DNA of 40,539 nucleotides, from positions 1-40,539 of the forward strand of contig NZ_BNCG01000023.1 of NCBI RefSeq assembly GCF_014656355.1. Direction: 5' to 3'. This document shows positions 30,915-40,539 of this stretch, in pieces. The stretch is from Camelimonas fluminis (GTDB taxonomy: Bacteria; Pseudomonadota; Alphaproteobacteria; Rhizobiales; Beijerinckiaceae). The notes below the pieces were generated by a model. It saw only the letters and a list, made by a program, of their open reading frames with translations, made no database searches and was not told where the DNA came from. The stretch's first letter is position 1. Each line of letters begins with the position of its first letter. The translations under genes and the position numbers were made by a program.

Positions 30915-31401
30915 GGTGACGTGCGGTGGCCGCTCACATGATGCCCTGACACGGCGGAAACGCCCAGCGTCGAAGAGCGGGATGACCCTGCCCCTCCTTA
31001 CCGCCAGCACTCCATCCGCTCCGAAACTCAACCGACCGCTGCTCCGGACCTCTCGTTATCTCGCGCCCGCCAAACTGGAAACGAGCGGCGTGCAGCGCCC
31101 CCGTTGCAGAGGAAGCCGCAACAAGATGTTGCATGATTGAAGGGAGGAGCCCTTGGTGAGTACGGCAAGGTCGCGGCGACCACCTACCCAGACGAGTGCT
31201 GTTCTGCGCCCCGTTTTTCTCGTGCTCCGTTCGCGTGAGGATCACGACTGCAAGACAGAGGAAGGGATGTTGGAGATACGTGACCGGCAGATAGACCTGG
31301 GATGGGCTGAACATCCGGGCCGGGCCGCCCGGCAAGCAGGCGCTGCCACCAGCACAGCGGCCTCCTGATTTCTGGCTGGATTCTCATACGGGAGGGCAGA
31401 G
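30915..31401. other. Gene-poor region, no supported gene
   Basis: There are 487 bases between the KGG protein and the membrane protein. Overlapping frames on both strands exist but none has a recognisable motif, good ribosome site or coding-like periodicity. Just before the next gene, GGGAGGGCAGAG gives that gene its ribosome site. A CCGGGC-N6-GCCCGG stem lies near 31316-31333. Confidence 0.45.
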
Positions 31402-32493
31402 ATGGATATCGCGGTGCTGACCGCTGTTGTGGCCATCTGGTCTCTGATCCAGGGAGCCGTCCTGCTTTCAAGGTGGAATTCATTTCCAGACGCTCCCGAT
31501 TTGTGGTGGTCGGGAGTCGGGATTGTACTTGTTGGTCTTGGTTCGGGATTATTCGCGGCCAGATACTTTGGATTGTCGTATATTTTGGCAAGCTTTTTCG
31601 CGAATATGATTGTACTGACCGGGCTCTCATTCATGGTCCAGGGCGTCCGATCGTTTGATGGCTTCGCAGCGCGGCCCATTTTGCTCGTCGGCCCTGCGCT
31701 ATTGTGGGCTTTAGCTTCCTCCAGCCCTGCTTTCCGGGCCAGCCACTTCGCCGGGCTATGGTTGTTTTGTCCCCTTGCTGTGGCCCTTTCATCTATCCCG
31801 ATCATCCAACTCGCCCGGGGAGGATTGCAACTGAGAGCACACAGGATGCTCCTCGGACTCTGGATGCTGATCGCGGGGGCGATGGCCAGCAAGATCATCG
31901 ACGCCCCCTCAGTTGTCCCGGGCCTTGTCGATCGTTTCGCATTCTCCGCCTGGCACCTCGTGTTTCTGATCTTGTCCGTGATAGCGGTCGCCGCACTCGG
32001 TTATGTAAACCTTGCGTTAGCCAATTCGCTGGAAACAGTAGACGCCATCGCCCGGGCACTTGAATCCCGGTTAGGGGCCTTGTGCGGACCGACAAGGAAG
32101 CTTCAGACGGGTCCAATTTGCGAGCCGCAATTTATATGGTCTTTGAGGCTCGATCGGCTCGTCGTGAGCCAGGGCCCGCGCAACAACCTGATCGACAGCG
32201 TCATCGACGAAATCGCATCAGCGATATCTGACGAATGCCCCGGGATTATTCACATTCAAAGACTTGGATTCGATAGAATTATTTGGATCACAACGTTAAG
32301 AACAGAAAATTATGTCGGTAAACTATCTGCTCTGGTAGCACATATTAACGCAATAATTTTAGATCCGAAGTTTCCCTGTATGAATTTGACCTGTGGTGCG
32401 ACCCGTCTCCGGAATGACGATTTGCCCGGAGCAGCGGCTTCCGCCGATTTACATGCCGCGCTGCTTCGGGCGCGTTACGGCGGAGGCGACTGA
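31402..32493 (+). CDS. Membrane protein with a vestigial GGDEF-like domain
   Basis: This gene encodes 363 residues. The first 215 form about seven hydrophobic helices, in the style of the membrane sensors attached to diguanylate cyclases. The last 120 residues follow the GGDEF domain outline (LRLDRLVVSQGPRNNLIDSV, then a helix), with FPCMNLTCGATRL near the end and a final ADLHAALLRARYGGG like the usual AD.ALY.AK..G. Where GGDEF should stand, the sequence is RLGFDRIIW, so the catalytic motif is gone. It cannot make cyclic-di-GMP. The C-terminal DNA is visibly more AT-rich than the neighbours. It may be an unlinked sensor/adaptor or a gene drifting to decay. Ribosome site GGGAGG precedes it. 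Confidence 0.75.
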   Translation: MDIAVLTAVVAIWSLIQGAVLLSRWNSFPDAPDLWWSGVGIVLVGLGSGLFAARYFGLSYILASFFANMIVLTGLSFMVQGVRSFDGFAARPILLVGPALLWALASSSPAFRASHFAGLWLFCPLAVALSSIPIIQLARGGLQLRAHRMLLGLWMLIAGAMASKIIDAPSVVPGLVDRFAFSAWHLVFLILSVIAVAALGYVNLALANSLETVDAIARALESRLGALCGPTRKLQTGPICEPQFIWSLRLDRLVVSQGPRNNLIDSVIDEIASAISDECPGIIHIQRLGFDRIIWITTLRTENYVGKLSALVAHINAIILDPKFPCMNLTCGATRLRNDDLPGAAASADLHAALLRARYGGGD

Positions 32494-32840
32494 GCTCAAG
32501 TTTCACTCCCGGCGACGCGGATCGGTAGAATGCTGCCTTGTCGATGCCGGCAATACGGTTGTGGTCGTCGAACACCACATGCGGGCTATCTCACAAATTG
32601 ACTGGGTTATTGATCGCCGAGCGCGGGAGAAGCAGGTGGCCGCATCATCGCAAGAGGTCCCTCAGGAATTCGCCGAGGCGGAAGGAAGCCTGACTGCACC
32701 CTATCCCAAAGCGCATATGCTTCCAGCATCAAGGCATGACAGATCGAACTTTAAACCGGAACAGGATCCGGGGAAACTCAGACGCCCGCAGCCCCAAATC
32801 CAAGGACAACCTCGGAGGAGGGTGATCCGCACCACTCAAA
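32494..32840. other. Gene-poor region, no supported gene
   Basis: There are 347 bases between the stop of the membrane protein and the stop of the RND gene on the other strand. The frames that cross it have no known motifs. I see no clear terminator for either neighbour. Confidence 0.45.
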
Positions 32841-35800
32841 TCAGTGTGACGCATGCTCCTGTGGGGCAGACGATGAGCCAGGGCGCCGCATGCGGAGGAA
32901 CCGGAGGCGAAGCCGCTCAACGTACAGGTAGATCACCGGCGTCGTGTAGAGGGTGAGGATCTGGCTGAGAACCAGGCCGCCGACAATGGCGATGCCGAGC
33001 GGCTTCCGAAGTTCGCTGCCTTCTCCAGAACCAATCACGAGGGGCAGGGCGCCGAGCAGGGCCGCCATGGTTGTCATCATGATGGGGCGGAAGCGGAGCA
33101 GGCAGGCCTCCCGTATGGCGTCGATGGCCGGCAGGTCGCGCGTCCGCTGCGCGTCCAGGGCGAAGTCGATCATCATGATGGCGTTCTTCTTGACGATCCC
33201 GATCAGCAGGATCACGCCGATCAGCGCCATGATGCTGAACTCCACCTGAAACAGCATGAGCGCCAGCAGGGCCCCGACGCCCGCCGCCGGCAGAGTGGAA
33301 AGAATGGTCAACGGATGCAGGTAGCTTTCATAAAGCACGCCGAGCACCAGATAGATGGTCACGAGCGCCGCCAGGATGAGCCAGGGTTGATTGCGGAGCG
33401 AATCCTGGAATGCCCGCGCCGTCCCCTGATACGAACCGCGGATGGTCGCCGGCGCGCCAATCCGGCTCATGGCGGCTTCGATGGATGCGACAGCCGTGCT
33501 TAACGCCACGCCCGGCGGCAGGTTGAACGAAATGGTGTTGGCGACAAGCAGGCCCTGGTGGTTGACGGACAGTGGCGTCGCGCCCTGTCCGAACCGGGCC
33601 AGCGTCGCGAGCGGAATCATGGTCTCGGCCGCCGTGCTGACTGCTGCGCCTGTCGAAGCCGCGACCTTGCCGGTGGCGCCGATTGAATTGGTCGCGAGAT
33701 TGCGGGCGGCGTCTGTCGACGGCGTGTTCACGGCCGTTGACCGGGCTCCAGGGGAGGCTTTCACCGTCACCGTGCCGGCCACCGCATTGGTCGCCTGTGA
33801 GCCGCGGACAAAGCCGCCGCCCGTGCTGATGAAGATCTGCTTCAGCGTTTCCGGATTTTGCCAGAAGCGCGGCGCCACTTCCATGACCACGTGATACTGG
33901 TTCCGCGCGGCGTAAATCGTTGAAACCTGGCGCTGGCCGAAGGCGTCATAAAGCGTGTTGTTGATCTGCGAGACACTGACGCCAAGACGTGCGGCGGCGT
34001 CGCGATCTATGGTGACAGTGGTTTCCAGGCCCATATTCTGCTGGTCGCTGTTGACGTCGGCCAACGTTGGCAAGGCGCGCAGCGCGGCCGTGATCCTGGG
34101 GCCCCATTCAGCCAGATCTTCGAGGGTGGAGCCCTGCAAGGTGTACTGATACTGGGCGTTGCCAGCCCGGCCGCCGACGCGGATGTCCTGGACCGCCTGC
34201 AGGAACAGCGAGGCGCCCGGAACGCCAAAGAACTTCCGGCGCAACCGTGCGATCACCTCATCAGCGGAGACGGAGCGCCCGGATAGCGGCTTCAGCGAAA
34301 CGAAGACATTGCCGGCGTTGGTCTGGCCGCTGCCGGTGAAGCCAACCACCGTGTCGACGGCGGGATCAGCCTTGATGATCGCCACGAACTGCGCCAGCTT
34401 CCGCTGCATGAGCTGGAACGAGATGCTCTGGTCGGCCTGAATGACGCCGACGAGCCGGCCCGTGTCCTGTTGCGGAAAGAAGCCTTTCGGGATCACGTCA
34501 TAGAGATAGCCGTTCAGGCCCAGCACAGCGGCGAACACCAGCATCACGGCGCCAGGGTGGTCTAGCGCCACCGCCAGCGACCGGCGGTAACCCGCGAGCA
34601 TCCAGCCAAACACCCGCTCGCTGGCGCGATAGAGCCGGCCGTGGCTGGTGTCCGGGCTCTTGCGCAGCAGCACGGCGCACATCATCGGCGTTGTTGTCAG
34701 GGACACCAGCAGCGAGATCAGGATCGCCAGCGACGTCGTCATGGCGAATTCCCGGAACAGACGCCCCACGATGCCGCCCATCAGCAGGATGGGAATGAAC
34801 ACGGCCACCAGCGAAACGCTCATCGAGAGCACGGTGAAGCCAACTTCGCCCGCGCCCCTGAGCGCGGCCTGGCGCGGCTCCATGCCGTCCTCGATATGGC
34901 GCGTGATGTTCTCCAGCACCACGATGCAATCATCGACGACGAAACCGGTGGCGACCGTCAGCGCCATCAGCGACAGGTTGTTGAGGCTGTACCCCATCAT
35001 GTACATGGCGGCGAACGTGGCGATCAGCGACACCGAGACCGCGACAACCGGCGCCAGCGTCATGCGCCAGCCGCGCAGGAAGGCGAAAACGACGGCGATC
35101 ACCAGCAGGATGGCGATGATGAGGGTGTACTCCACGTCCTGAAGCGAGGCGCGGATCGTCGTCGACCGGTCGATGGCCGGTTGCAGCTCAATGGTGGGCG
35201 AGATGGAGGCCCGGAGTTCCGGCAACAGCGCCTTCACCCGGTCGACCACCCCGATGATATTGGCGTTGGGCTGGCGGAACAGCACCACCGCCACGGCCGG
35301 CTTGCCGTTCGCCAGACCGGCGTTGCGCAGGTTCTCGGTGGCGTCGATGACCTCTCCCACATCAGAAAGCCGCACAGGTCCGCCGTTGCGCCAGGCGATG
35401 GTCAGGGATTTGTACTGTTCGGCCCTGTCGGCCTGGTCGTTGGCGTAAATCTGGTAGCGCCGTTCGCCGACGTCGATGGCTCCCTTCGGGCTGTGGGCGT
35501 TGGCGCTGGCGATCGCGGCCCGCACATCCTCGAGGCCGACGCCGTATTTGTTGAGCGCCAGCGGATTGAGCTCGACGCGAACGGCGGGGAGCGAACTGCC
35601 GCCGACGATGACCTCACCGACGCCCTCCACTTGCGACAGCTTCTGGGCCAGCACCGTCGAGGCGGCGTCGTACATCTCGCCGCGCGTCTTCACGTCGGAG
35701 GTCAGCGTCAGGATCAGCACCGGCGCATCGGCCGGATTGACCTTGCGGTAGGTCGGATTGGCCCGCAGGCTCGACGGCAGATCGGCGCGCGCGGCGTTGA

Positions 35801-36073
35801 TGGCGGCCTGCACGTCGCGGGCGGCGCCGTCGATATCTCCGTGACGTCGGCGATCTGACCGAGGTGACGTTCAAGCGGGCTGGCGACCGTGGTCGCGACG
35901 TCTTCAGGGCTTCCGCCGGGAAGTCTGGCCTGCACCGAGACTGTCGGGAAATCGACCTGCGGCAGGGGCGAGACCGGCAACTGGAAAAAGGCGACGCCGC
36001 CGGCCGCCGCAAGCCAGGCGGTGAGCAGGGTGGTCGCCACGGGGCGGCGGATGAAGATACGCGACAGGTTCAT
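32841..36073 (-). pseudogene. MdtC-like RND efflux pump, deletion/frameshift near the 5' end
   Basis: The gene starts at ATG 36073 ([17 protein letters not shown]), overlapping the preceding RND gene by ATGA. It reads normally to IADVTEI (about residue 72). There it breaks near 35836-35845: intact MdtC proteins continue with about 19 residues before a D-I/D-I-N/D-G-A-A-R-D segment, and here VTE runs directly into [12 protein letters not shown] in another frame. The rest, from [15 protein letters not shown] onward, is intact for about 990 residues to 32841, with RND helices and a family-typical Ala/Thr-rich insertion near residue 690. A deletion of about 60 bases with frame change inactivates it as one protein, although the large 3' part could restart internally at ATG-like codons. 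Confidence 0.85.
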
Positions 36074-39000
36074 GGCCCGGAAGTCTCCGGCCGGGATGCC
36101 TCTGCCCCCGCGATCTTTGCTCCCGCAACCCCTGTCCCCCGTCCGCCCGCCATGGGCGACGCGTCCGGCGTATTCCAGCGGAAGCGCGTCGCCAGACGGT
36201 CGAACCACAGATAGATGACCGGCGTCGTGAACAGGGTCAGCAACTGGCTGACGAGCAGGCCGCCGACGATGGCGACGCCCAGGGGCCGTCGAAGTTCGGC
36301 GCCCGCGCCGCCCGCCAGCATCAGCGGCAGGGCGCCGAGCACCGCGGCCATCGTCGTCATCAGGATGGGGCGGAAGCGCAACAGGCAGGCCTGGTAGATC
36401 GCCTCGCGCGACGTCTTGCCCTCGCTGCGCTCGGCCTCCAGGGCGAAGTCGATCATCATGATCGCGTTTTTCTTGACGATGCCGATCAGCAGGATGACGC
36501 CGATAATGGCGATGATCGTCAGTTCCTCTCCGGCAAGCATCAACGCCAGCAGGGCCCCGATGCCGGCGGACGGCAGGGTGGAGAGGATGGTCAGAGGATG
36601 AATGAAGCTTTCATAGAGCACGCCCAGGACAATGTAGACCGTCACGATCGCCGCGAGGATCAGCAGGATCTGGTTCGACAACGACGCCTGGAAAGCCTGC
36701 GCCGCGCCAAGAAAGACGGCGGTCGTGCTGGCTGGAAGGCCAACGCGGGCCTGGGCTTCCCGGATGGCCGCGACCGCCTCGCCGATCGATGCGCCAGGGG
36801 CAAGGTTGAATGAAATGGTCGCCGACGGAAACTGGCCGAGGTGCGAAACCAGCAGCGGCGCGGTTTCCTCCCGGACCCTGGCGACCACCGACAGCGGCAC
36901 CGGGCCGCCGCCGACAGATGACGGCAGATAAATCGATGACAGCGACTGCAGCGAGGTCTGCAACCGCGGGTCAGCCTCCAGGATGACCCGGTACTGGTTC
37001 GATGTCGTGAAAATCGTTGAGACGATGCGCTGCCCGAAGGAATCGTAAAGCGCGTTGTCGATGGTGGCGGGGGTGATGCCAAAGCGGGCGGCCTTGTCGC
37101 GATCAATGTCGACGAAAACCGCGAGCCCATGGCTGGCGATGTCACTGGCCACTTCAGCGAGTTGCGGCAATTGCGACAGGCGGTCGACGAGTTTCGGCGT
37201 CCATTCGGCGAGCCGGGCGGCGTCGGCGTCCTGCAGCACGAACTGGTACTGCATCCGGCTTACGGTTCCCTCGACCGTCAGGTCCTGCACCGGCTGCATG
37301 TAGAGCGTGACGCCCGGGAGGGCGCGCGTGCGCTCGCGCAGGCGCTCCATGACCATGGAGACGTCCGAATCGCGCTGCCCGTGCGGCTTCAGATTGATCA
37401 GCAGACGGCCGCTGTTGAGCGTGCTGTTGGTTCCGTCGATCCCGATGAACGATGACAGGCTCTGGACATCGGGGTCTTTCAGGATCTCGCTGGCGAGCGC
37501 CTGCTGTCGGGAAGCCATGGCGGCGTATGAGGTCGATTGCGAGGCCTCGGATATCGCCTGGATGACGCCAGTGTCCTGCAGCGGGAAAAAGCCCTTCGGA
37601 ATGACCACGTAAAGCGCCGCGGTAAGCCCAAAGGTCGCGAGGGCGACCAGCAGCGTCAGGGTCTGCCGCTCAAGCACCCGGTCCAGCATCCGGGCGTAAC
37701 CCGCCACCAGCCTGTCAAACGCCTCGCGGCTCAGACGCTGGAAACGACCTTCCGTGGTTTCCTGAACCGGCTTCAGCAATTTGGCGCAGGCCATCGGGGC
37801 CAGCGTCAGGGCGACGATGGCGGAGATCAGGATTGTCAGGGCGAGGGTGATCGCGAATTCACGGAACAGCCGGCCGACCACATCGCCCATGAACAGCAGC
37901 GGTATCAGCACCGCGATGAGCGACACCGTCAGCGAAATGATGGTGAAGCCGATCTGTCTGGAGCCGCGCAGGGCCGCCTCTTGCGGCGCATATCCCTCCT
38001 CGATGTAACGCGAGATGTTTTCGATGACGACAATGGCGTCGTCGACCACGAAGCCGGTGGCGATGGTCAGCGCCATCAGCGTCAGGTTGTTGAGGCTGAA
38101 GCCCAGCAGATACATGATCCCCAGCGCGCCAACGAGCGAGAGGGGGACCGACAGGCTCGGGATCAGGGTCGCGCGCGGGCTGCGCAGGAAAACAAAGATC
38201 ACCAGCACGACAAGGACCACGGCGAGCGCCAGCTCATATTCCACGTCGCGAACCGAGGCGCGAATGGTCATGGTGCGGTCGGTGAGCACGGTCATGTCAA
38301 CGGCCGACGGCAACGCTGCGCGCAACTGCGGCAGCAGCGCCTTCACCCCATCGACCACTGCGATGACATTCGCGCCTGGCTGACGCTGGATATTCAGGAT
38401 CACCGCCGGAGTGGCGTTCATCCATGCGCCCAGACGGTCGTTTTCCGCACCGTCGACGACGGCTCCCACATCGGAGAGCCGGACCGGCGAGCCATTCCGG
38501 TAGGCGACAACCAGTCCCCGGTAACCGCTGGCGGCGCGGATCTGGTCATTGGCGTTAATGGTGGAGGCGCGCATCGGGCCGTCAAAGCCACCCTTGGGCG
38601 TATTGACGTTGGCGTTGCCCAGAGTGGTGCGAAGATCGTCTATGTTCAGGCCATAAGCGGCGAGCTTGCGGATATCGGCCTGAATGCGGACGGCGGGGCG
38701 CTGGCCGCCGCTGATGCTGACAAGGCCGACGCCAGGGAGCTGGGAGATTTTCTGCGCCAGCCGCGTATTGGCGATGTCCTGCACCTGCGTCAGCGGCATG
38801 GTCGCCGACGTCAGACCCAGCGTCAGGATTGGCGCGTCGGCCGGGTTGACCTTCGCATAGACAGGCGGCGCCGGCAGGTCGGCCGGCAACAGGTTGCCAG
38901 CCGCGTTGATCGCCGCCTGCACCTCCTGTTCCGCCACATCGAGCGAGATGTTCAGTCCAAATTGCAGGGTAATGACCGAGGAGCCGCCGGAGCTGACCGA

Positions 39001-39174
39001 ACTCATCTGGTTCAGGTTCGGCATCTGTCCGAACTGCACTTCCAGCGGCGCCGTAACCGATGAGGTCATGACGTCGGGGCTTGCCCCCGGATAAAACGTC
39101 TGGACCTGGATGGTCGGATAGTCGACTTCGGGCAGGGCCGCCACCGGCAGAATGGGCCACCTGCCTGCTGCCAT
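36070..39174 (-). CDS. MdtB-like RND efflux pump, N-terminally truncated
   Basis: This gene encodes 1034 residues, close to full length, but the start ([19 protein letters not shown]) corresponds to a point after the first transmembrane helix of MdtB-type proteins. About 25-38 residues of the N-terminus, including the membrane anchor helix and the R-P-V-A/G-T-T motif, are missing. Upstream, the frame stays open for 12 codons to a TGA without homology. The remaining sequence has the RND features: the DDAIVVIEN proton-relay Asp pair in helix 4, two large porter domains and the C-terminal helix bundle. No adaptor (MdtA-like) gene is present upstream. It is probably non-functional, with the partner MdtC-like gene also broken. 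Confidence 0.8.
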   Translation of the reverse strand: MAAGRWPILPVAALPEVDYPTIQVQTFYPGASPDVMTSSVTAPLEVQFGQMPNLNQMSSVSSGGSSVITLQFGLNISLDVAEQEVQAAINAAGNLLPADLPAPPVYAKVNPADAPILTLGLTSATMPLTQVQDIANTRLAQKISQLPGVGLVSISGGQRPAVRIQADIRKLAAYGLNIDDLRTTLGNANVNTPKGGFDGPMRASTINANDQIRAASGYRGLVVAYRNGSPVRLSDVGAVVDGAENDRLGAWMNATPAVILNIQRQPGANVIAVVDGVKALLPQLRAALPSAVDMTVLTDRTMTIRASVRDVEYELALAVVLVVLVIFVFLRSPRATLIPSLSVPLSLVGALGIMYLLGFSLNNLTLMALTIATGFVVDDAIVVIENISRYIEEGYAPQEAALRGSRQIGFTIISLTVSLIAVLIPLLFMGDVVGRLFREFAITLALTILISAIVALTLAPMACAKLLKPVQETTEGRFQRLSREAFDRLVAGYARMLDRVLERQTLTLLVALATFGLTAALYVVIPKGFFPLQDTGVIQAISEASQSTSYAAMASRQQALASEILKDPDVQSLSSFIGIDGTNSTLNSGRLLINLKPHGQRDSDVSMVMERLRERTRALPGVTLYMQPVQDLTVEGTVSRMQYQFVLQDADAARLAEWTPKLVDRLSQLPQLAEVASDIASHGLAVFVDIDRDKAARFGITPATIDNALYDSFGQRIVSTIFTTSNQYRVILEADPRLQTSLQSLSSIYLPSSVGGGPVPLSVVARVREETAPLLVSHLGQFPSATISFNLAPGASIGEAVAAIREAQARVGLPASTTAVFLGAAQAFQASLSNQILLILAAIVTVYIVLGVLYESFIHPLTILSTLPSAGIGALLALMLAGEELTIIAIIGVILLIGIVKKNAIMMIDFALEAERSEGKTSREAIYQACLLRFRPILMTTMAAVLGALPLMLAGGAGAELRRPLGVAIVGGLLVSQLLTLFTTPVIYLWFDRLATRFRWNTPDASPMAGGRGTGVAGAKIAGAEASRPETSGP

Positions 39175-39444
39175 CGCGCACTGACAATTAAGGCCCCGAA
39201 AGAGTTTTTTTCATCCCGCGGATGGGCGCAACGGCAGCATTTTATTCAGCGCCCTTGGGGCGTCTCCGGTGGGTCCTCTTGATGAGGGCCATGGATCACC
39301 GAGAGTTCCGCAGTTTCTGAGATGCCCCTATCATTGATAAGCGTAGCAAGCCTAATCGTGCCTGGAGCTATGCTTGCCTGCCATCCCCGCTCTCAAAGCC
39401 TGCTACGGACGGCGGCAGGCCACCTTTGACACATGACAGAAGTC
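39175..39444. other. Intergenic region at the 5' breakpoint of the RND operon
   Basis: Homology to RND operons ends abruptly near 39150-39174. These 270 bases hold no gene, no adaptor remnant and no recognised insertion sequence. A T7 run and low-complexity GC patches are the only visible features. Confidence 0.5.
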
Positions 39445-39915
39445 TTATCCGAGGCGCTTTCGCATTATAGAGAACTGCTTGCCGCCTTCATCGAATGTCT
39501 CGACCGTTTTCCACCCCAAGCTGGCAAAAAGGCCCGAGGCATTTGAAGTGTATAGCGACAGCTGATGGATGCAGTTGGCAGCGGCGAAGGCCTCCAGTTC
39601 TTCTACCAGCTGACGCCCATATCCAGCGCCGCGAAATTCTGGATCAACATAGAGCCCAGCAAGCCACGGATTTAGCTCAGGCCTCCCTTCGATGTCGTCC
39701 AGACAAAGAGCTATCATACCAGCGGGCCTGGAAGCGGCGAGCAGGACAAGCACCGTTGGAAGATGCCCGGTTCCTCTCGCGCAATCTCTCTCGCGCGCAA
39801 TCAAGCCGGCTCGCGGCTCTGGCCCATCTTTGAAGAATGCTTCCCACCGCCACGCACCAGTCGTATCGGCCAATTCGGGTTTGTCCCTAAGATTCACGAT
39901 GTGCGCAGTTGTCAC
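39445..39915 (-). CDS. GNAT-family N-acetyltransferase
   Basis: This gene encodes 156 residues from a GTG at 39915, chosen because GGAGG lies four bases upstream (GGAGGCACC before GTG) and because VTTAHIVNLRDKPEL is a natural N-terminus; a longer ATG-started frame (40050) is rejected. The acetyl-CoA site is clear: LAGLYVDPEFRGAGYGRQLV (R/Q-x-x-G-x-G/A type), followed by the GLFASLGW segment of small GNAT enzymes. It should acetylate a small molecule or protein amine. The target is not evident. It stands alone. Confidence 0.88.
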   Translation of the reverse strand: MTTAHIVNLRDKPELADTTGAWRWEAFFKDGPEPRAGLIARERDCARGTGHLPTVLVLLAASRPAGMIALCLDDIEGRPELNPWLAGLYVDPEFRGAGYGRQLVEELEAFAAANCIHQLSLYTSNASGLFASLGWKTVETFDEGGKQFSIMRKRLG

Positions 39916-40053
39916 GGTGCCTCCGAACTGGACGAACCAATGAGATTGGACCATCCTGCACCCCAATTGAACCCCAACCCACTGAGCAGTTGCAGTAGCG
40001 AACTCAAAGACCTTGGCATCGGGCGGCTTCCGCCGGCCGCTCGTGGTCAAAAG

Positions 40054-40075
40054 AAGCCCCGCCGAAGCGGGGCTT
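40054..40075 (-). terminator. Intrinsic terminator of the 74-residue gene
   Basis: AAGCCCCGC pairs perfectly with GCGGGGCTT around a 4-base loop. On the minus strand it is followed by CTTTTGACC. It begins six bases after the stop of the small gene at 40081-40305, so it most likely ends that transcript. Confidence 0.85.
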
Positions 40076-40080
40076 GATGC

Positions 40081-40305
40081 TCATGCTGCGATATCTTCCG
40101 GGGACACTACCATGCTCTGGGCCTGATCTGTCAGCTCGAGAACATCATTTCCGGAGCCAACCTCCCTGCCATTGAGGTATAAGATTGCCCGGCCATCGGG
40201 ATAGGCATGGACCTCGAAAAGGTCCGGATAGCGCTCCGCCCATATGATACGTACGGTCTGCCCATCCTTCCCATCGCGCGCGAAGCTATTCCAAAACAAA
40301 CGCAT
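40081..40305 (-). CDS. Conserved-looking small protein of unknown function
   Basis: This gene encodes 74 residues, starting MRLFWNSFARDGKDGQTVRI. The start at 40305 is fixed by a strong ribosome site (AAGGAGG, five bases before ATG); an in-frame ATG at 40386 is rejected. The sequence is a mix of short beta-like segments (VRIIWAERYPDLFEVHAYPD, then AILYLNGREVGSG) ending in an acidic tail. There is no signal peptide or membrane helix. I do not recognise the family. It has its own terminator and is probably monocistronic. Confidence 0.75.
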   Translation of the reverse strand: MRLFWNSFARDGKDGQTVRIIWAERYPDLFEVHAYPDGRAILYLNGREVGSGNDVLELTDQAQSMVVSPEDIAA

Positions 40306-40539
40306 ATAAGCCTCCTTAAGCTGATACACACCCCTTTCGGACGCCATGGAATTTGGTGAACGTCGGTACGGCATCAACTGGGCCACAAAAATTTTATGGA
40401 CAGGAGCGCCAATAGCTCCCGTCGGAAAATGTCAAAATAGTTCTGGAACAAAATGTGGTTTCGTTTGTAGGGAGGGCAACCCGGCACTGCCGGCGTTCCA
40501 GCGCCGGGTCTGACTGTGCCAATTTCGGGGGGGGGGGGG
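40306..40539. other. Right edge: no gene; terminal poly-G run
   Basis: No gene was found. A GC-rich stem (ACCCGGC near 40480 with GCCGGGT near 40503) is present. The last 13 bases (40527-40539) are all G, which in short-read assemblies usually reflects a no-signal artefact at a contig end rather than real sequence. Confidence 0.7.

Noticed and set aside
30934-31335. A 133-codon minus-strand frame in the gene-poor region
   Set aside because: Low-complexity, no domain, no ribosome site, and overlapping frames on both strands look equally random.
32841-35813. The 990-codon frame taken as a complete RND pump
   Set aside because: Its first codons correspond to the interior of the porter domain. 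The true N-terminus lies upstream in another frame, so it is part of a broken gene.
37537-39063. A 508-codon open frame on the plus strand opposite the MdtB-like gene
   Set aside because: Highly biased Arg/Gln/Asp composition typical of antisense frames in GC-rich genes; the minus strand codes for a clear RND protein.

Overview
This 40.5 kb window is high-GC DNA with dense, ATGA-coupled operons. The gene families (peptide-type ABC importer with a linked NtaA-type monooxygenase, MipA/OmpV, CFA synthase, KGG stress protein, MdtBC-type RND pumps, IS427-group and IS481 elements, GGAGCATTTT palindromic repeats) suggest an alphaproteobacterium, most likely Hyphomicrobiales. The genus cannot be fixed from the sequence. 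No tRNA, rRNA or CRISPR array was seen.

Left part (1-10.7 kb): an IS5-family (IS427-group) element sits exactly at the stop codon of a four-gene peptide/opine-type ABC importer operon (minus strand; binding protein, two permeases, fused double ATPase). Upstream of the operon is a decayed flavin-dependent monooxygenase with its middle deleted, then a decayed IS481-family element. A branched-chain-amino-acid-type binding protein and an HSL-family esterase lacking a normal N-terminus follow on the minus strand.

10.8-17.5 kb: a plus-strand catabolic cluster divergent from the esterase: LuxR-type regulator, Baeyer-Villiger-type monooxygenase, three SDR proteins (one clearly without catalytic Tyr/Lys, one with an altered Tyr region, one canonical) and an acyl-CoA ligase. 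Together with the esterase this fits ketone -> ester/lactone -> hydroxy acid -> oxidised acid -> acyl-CoA. The substrate is unknown.

17.7-29.9 kb: a long minus-strand block. The most interesting unit runs from 29.9 kb down to 19.7 kb: HAD phosphatase, class III aminotransferase, arginase-fold protein, 4-TM DMT/SMR protein, a 54-residue repeat protein, alpha/beta hydrolase, GNAT (FemAB/BioF2-like) acyltransferase, a second 4-TM protein, then a sensor kinase, a sigma54 activator with an intact GAFTGA loop, and a MipA/OmpV outer-membrane protein. Nearly every junction is an ATGA/GTGA overlap. A full-consensus -24/-12 (sigma54) promoter lies in front of the first gene, with an 8+8 bp perfect dyad about 107 bp upstream of the predicted start site. 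The simplest model is a self-regulated sigma54 operon that makes and exports or flips an amino-containing small molecule or envelope modification. I cannot match it to a described pathway. A PAP2 phosphatase and a CFA synthase lie downstream, adding a lipid flavour.

30-40.5 kb: a decaying accessory region. It holds a haloperoxidase-like fragment, a KGG-repeat stress protein, a membrane protein with a vestigial GGDEF domain, and an MdtBC-like RND pump pair in which the first gene has lost its N-terminal helix and the second carries a deletion/frameshift. It ends with a small GNAT acetyltransferase, a 74-residue unknown protein with a clear terminator, and a terminal poly-G run that looks like a contig-end artefact.
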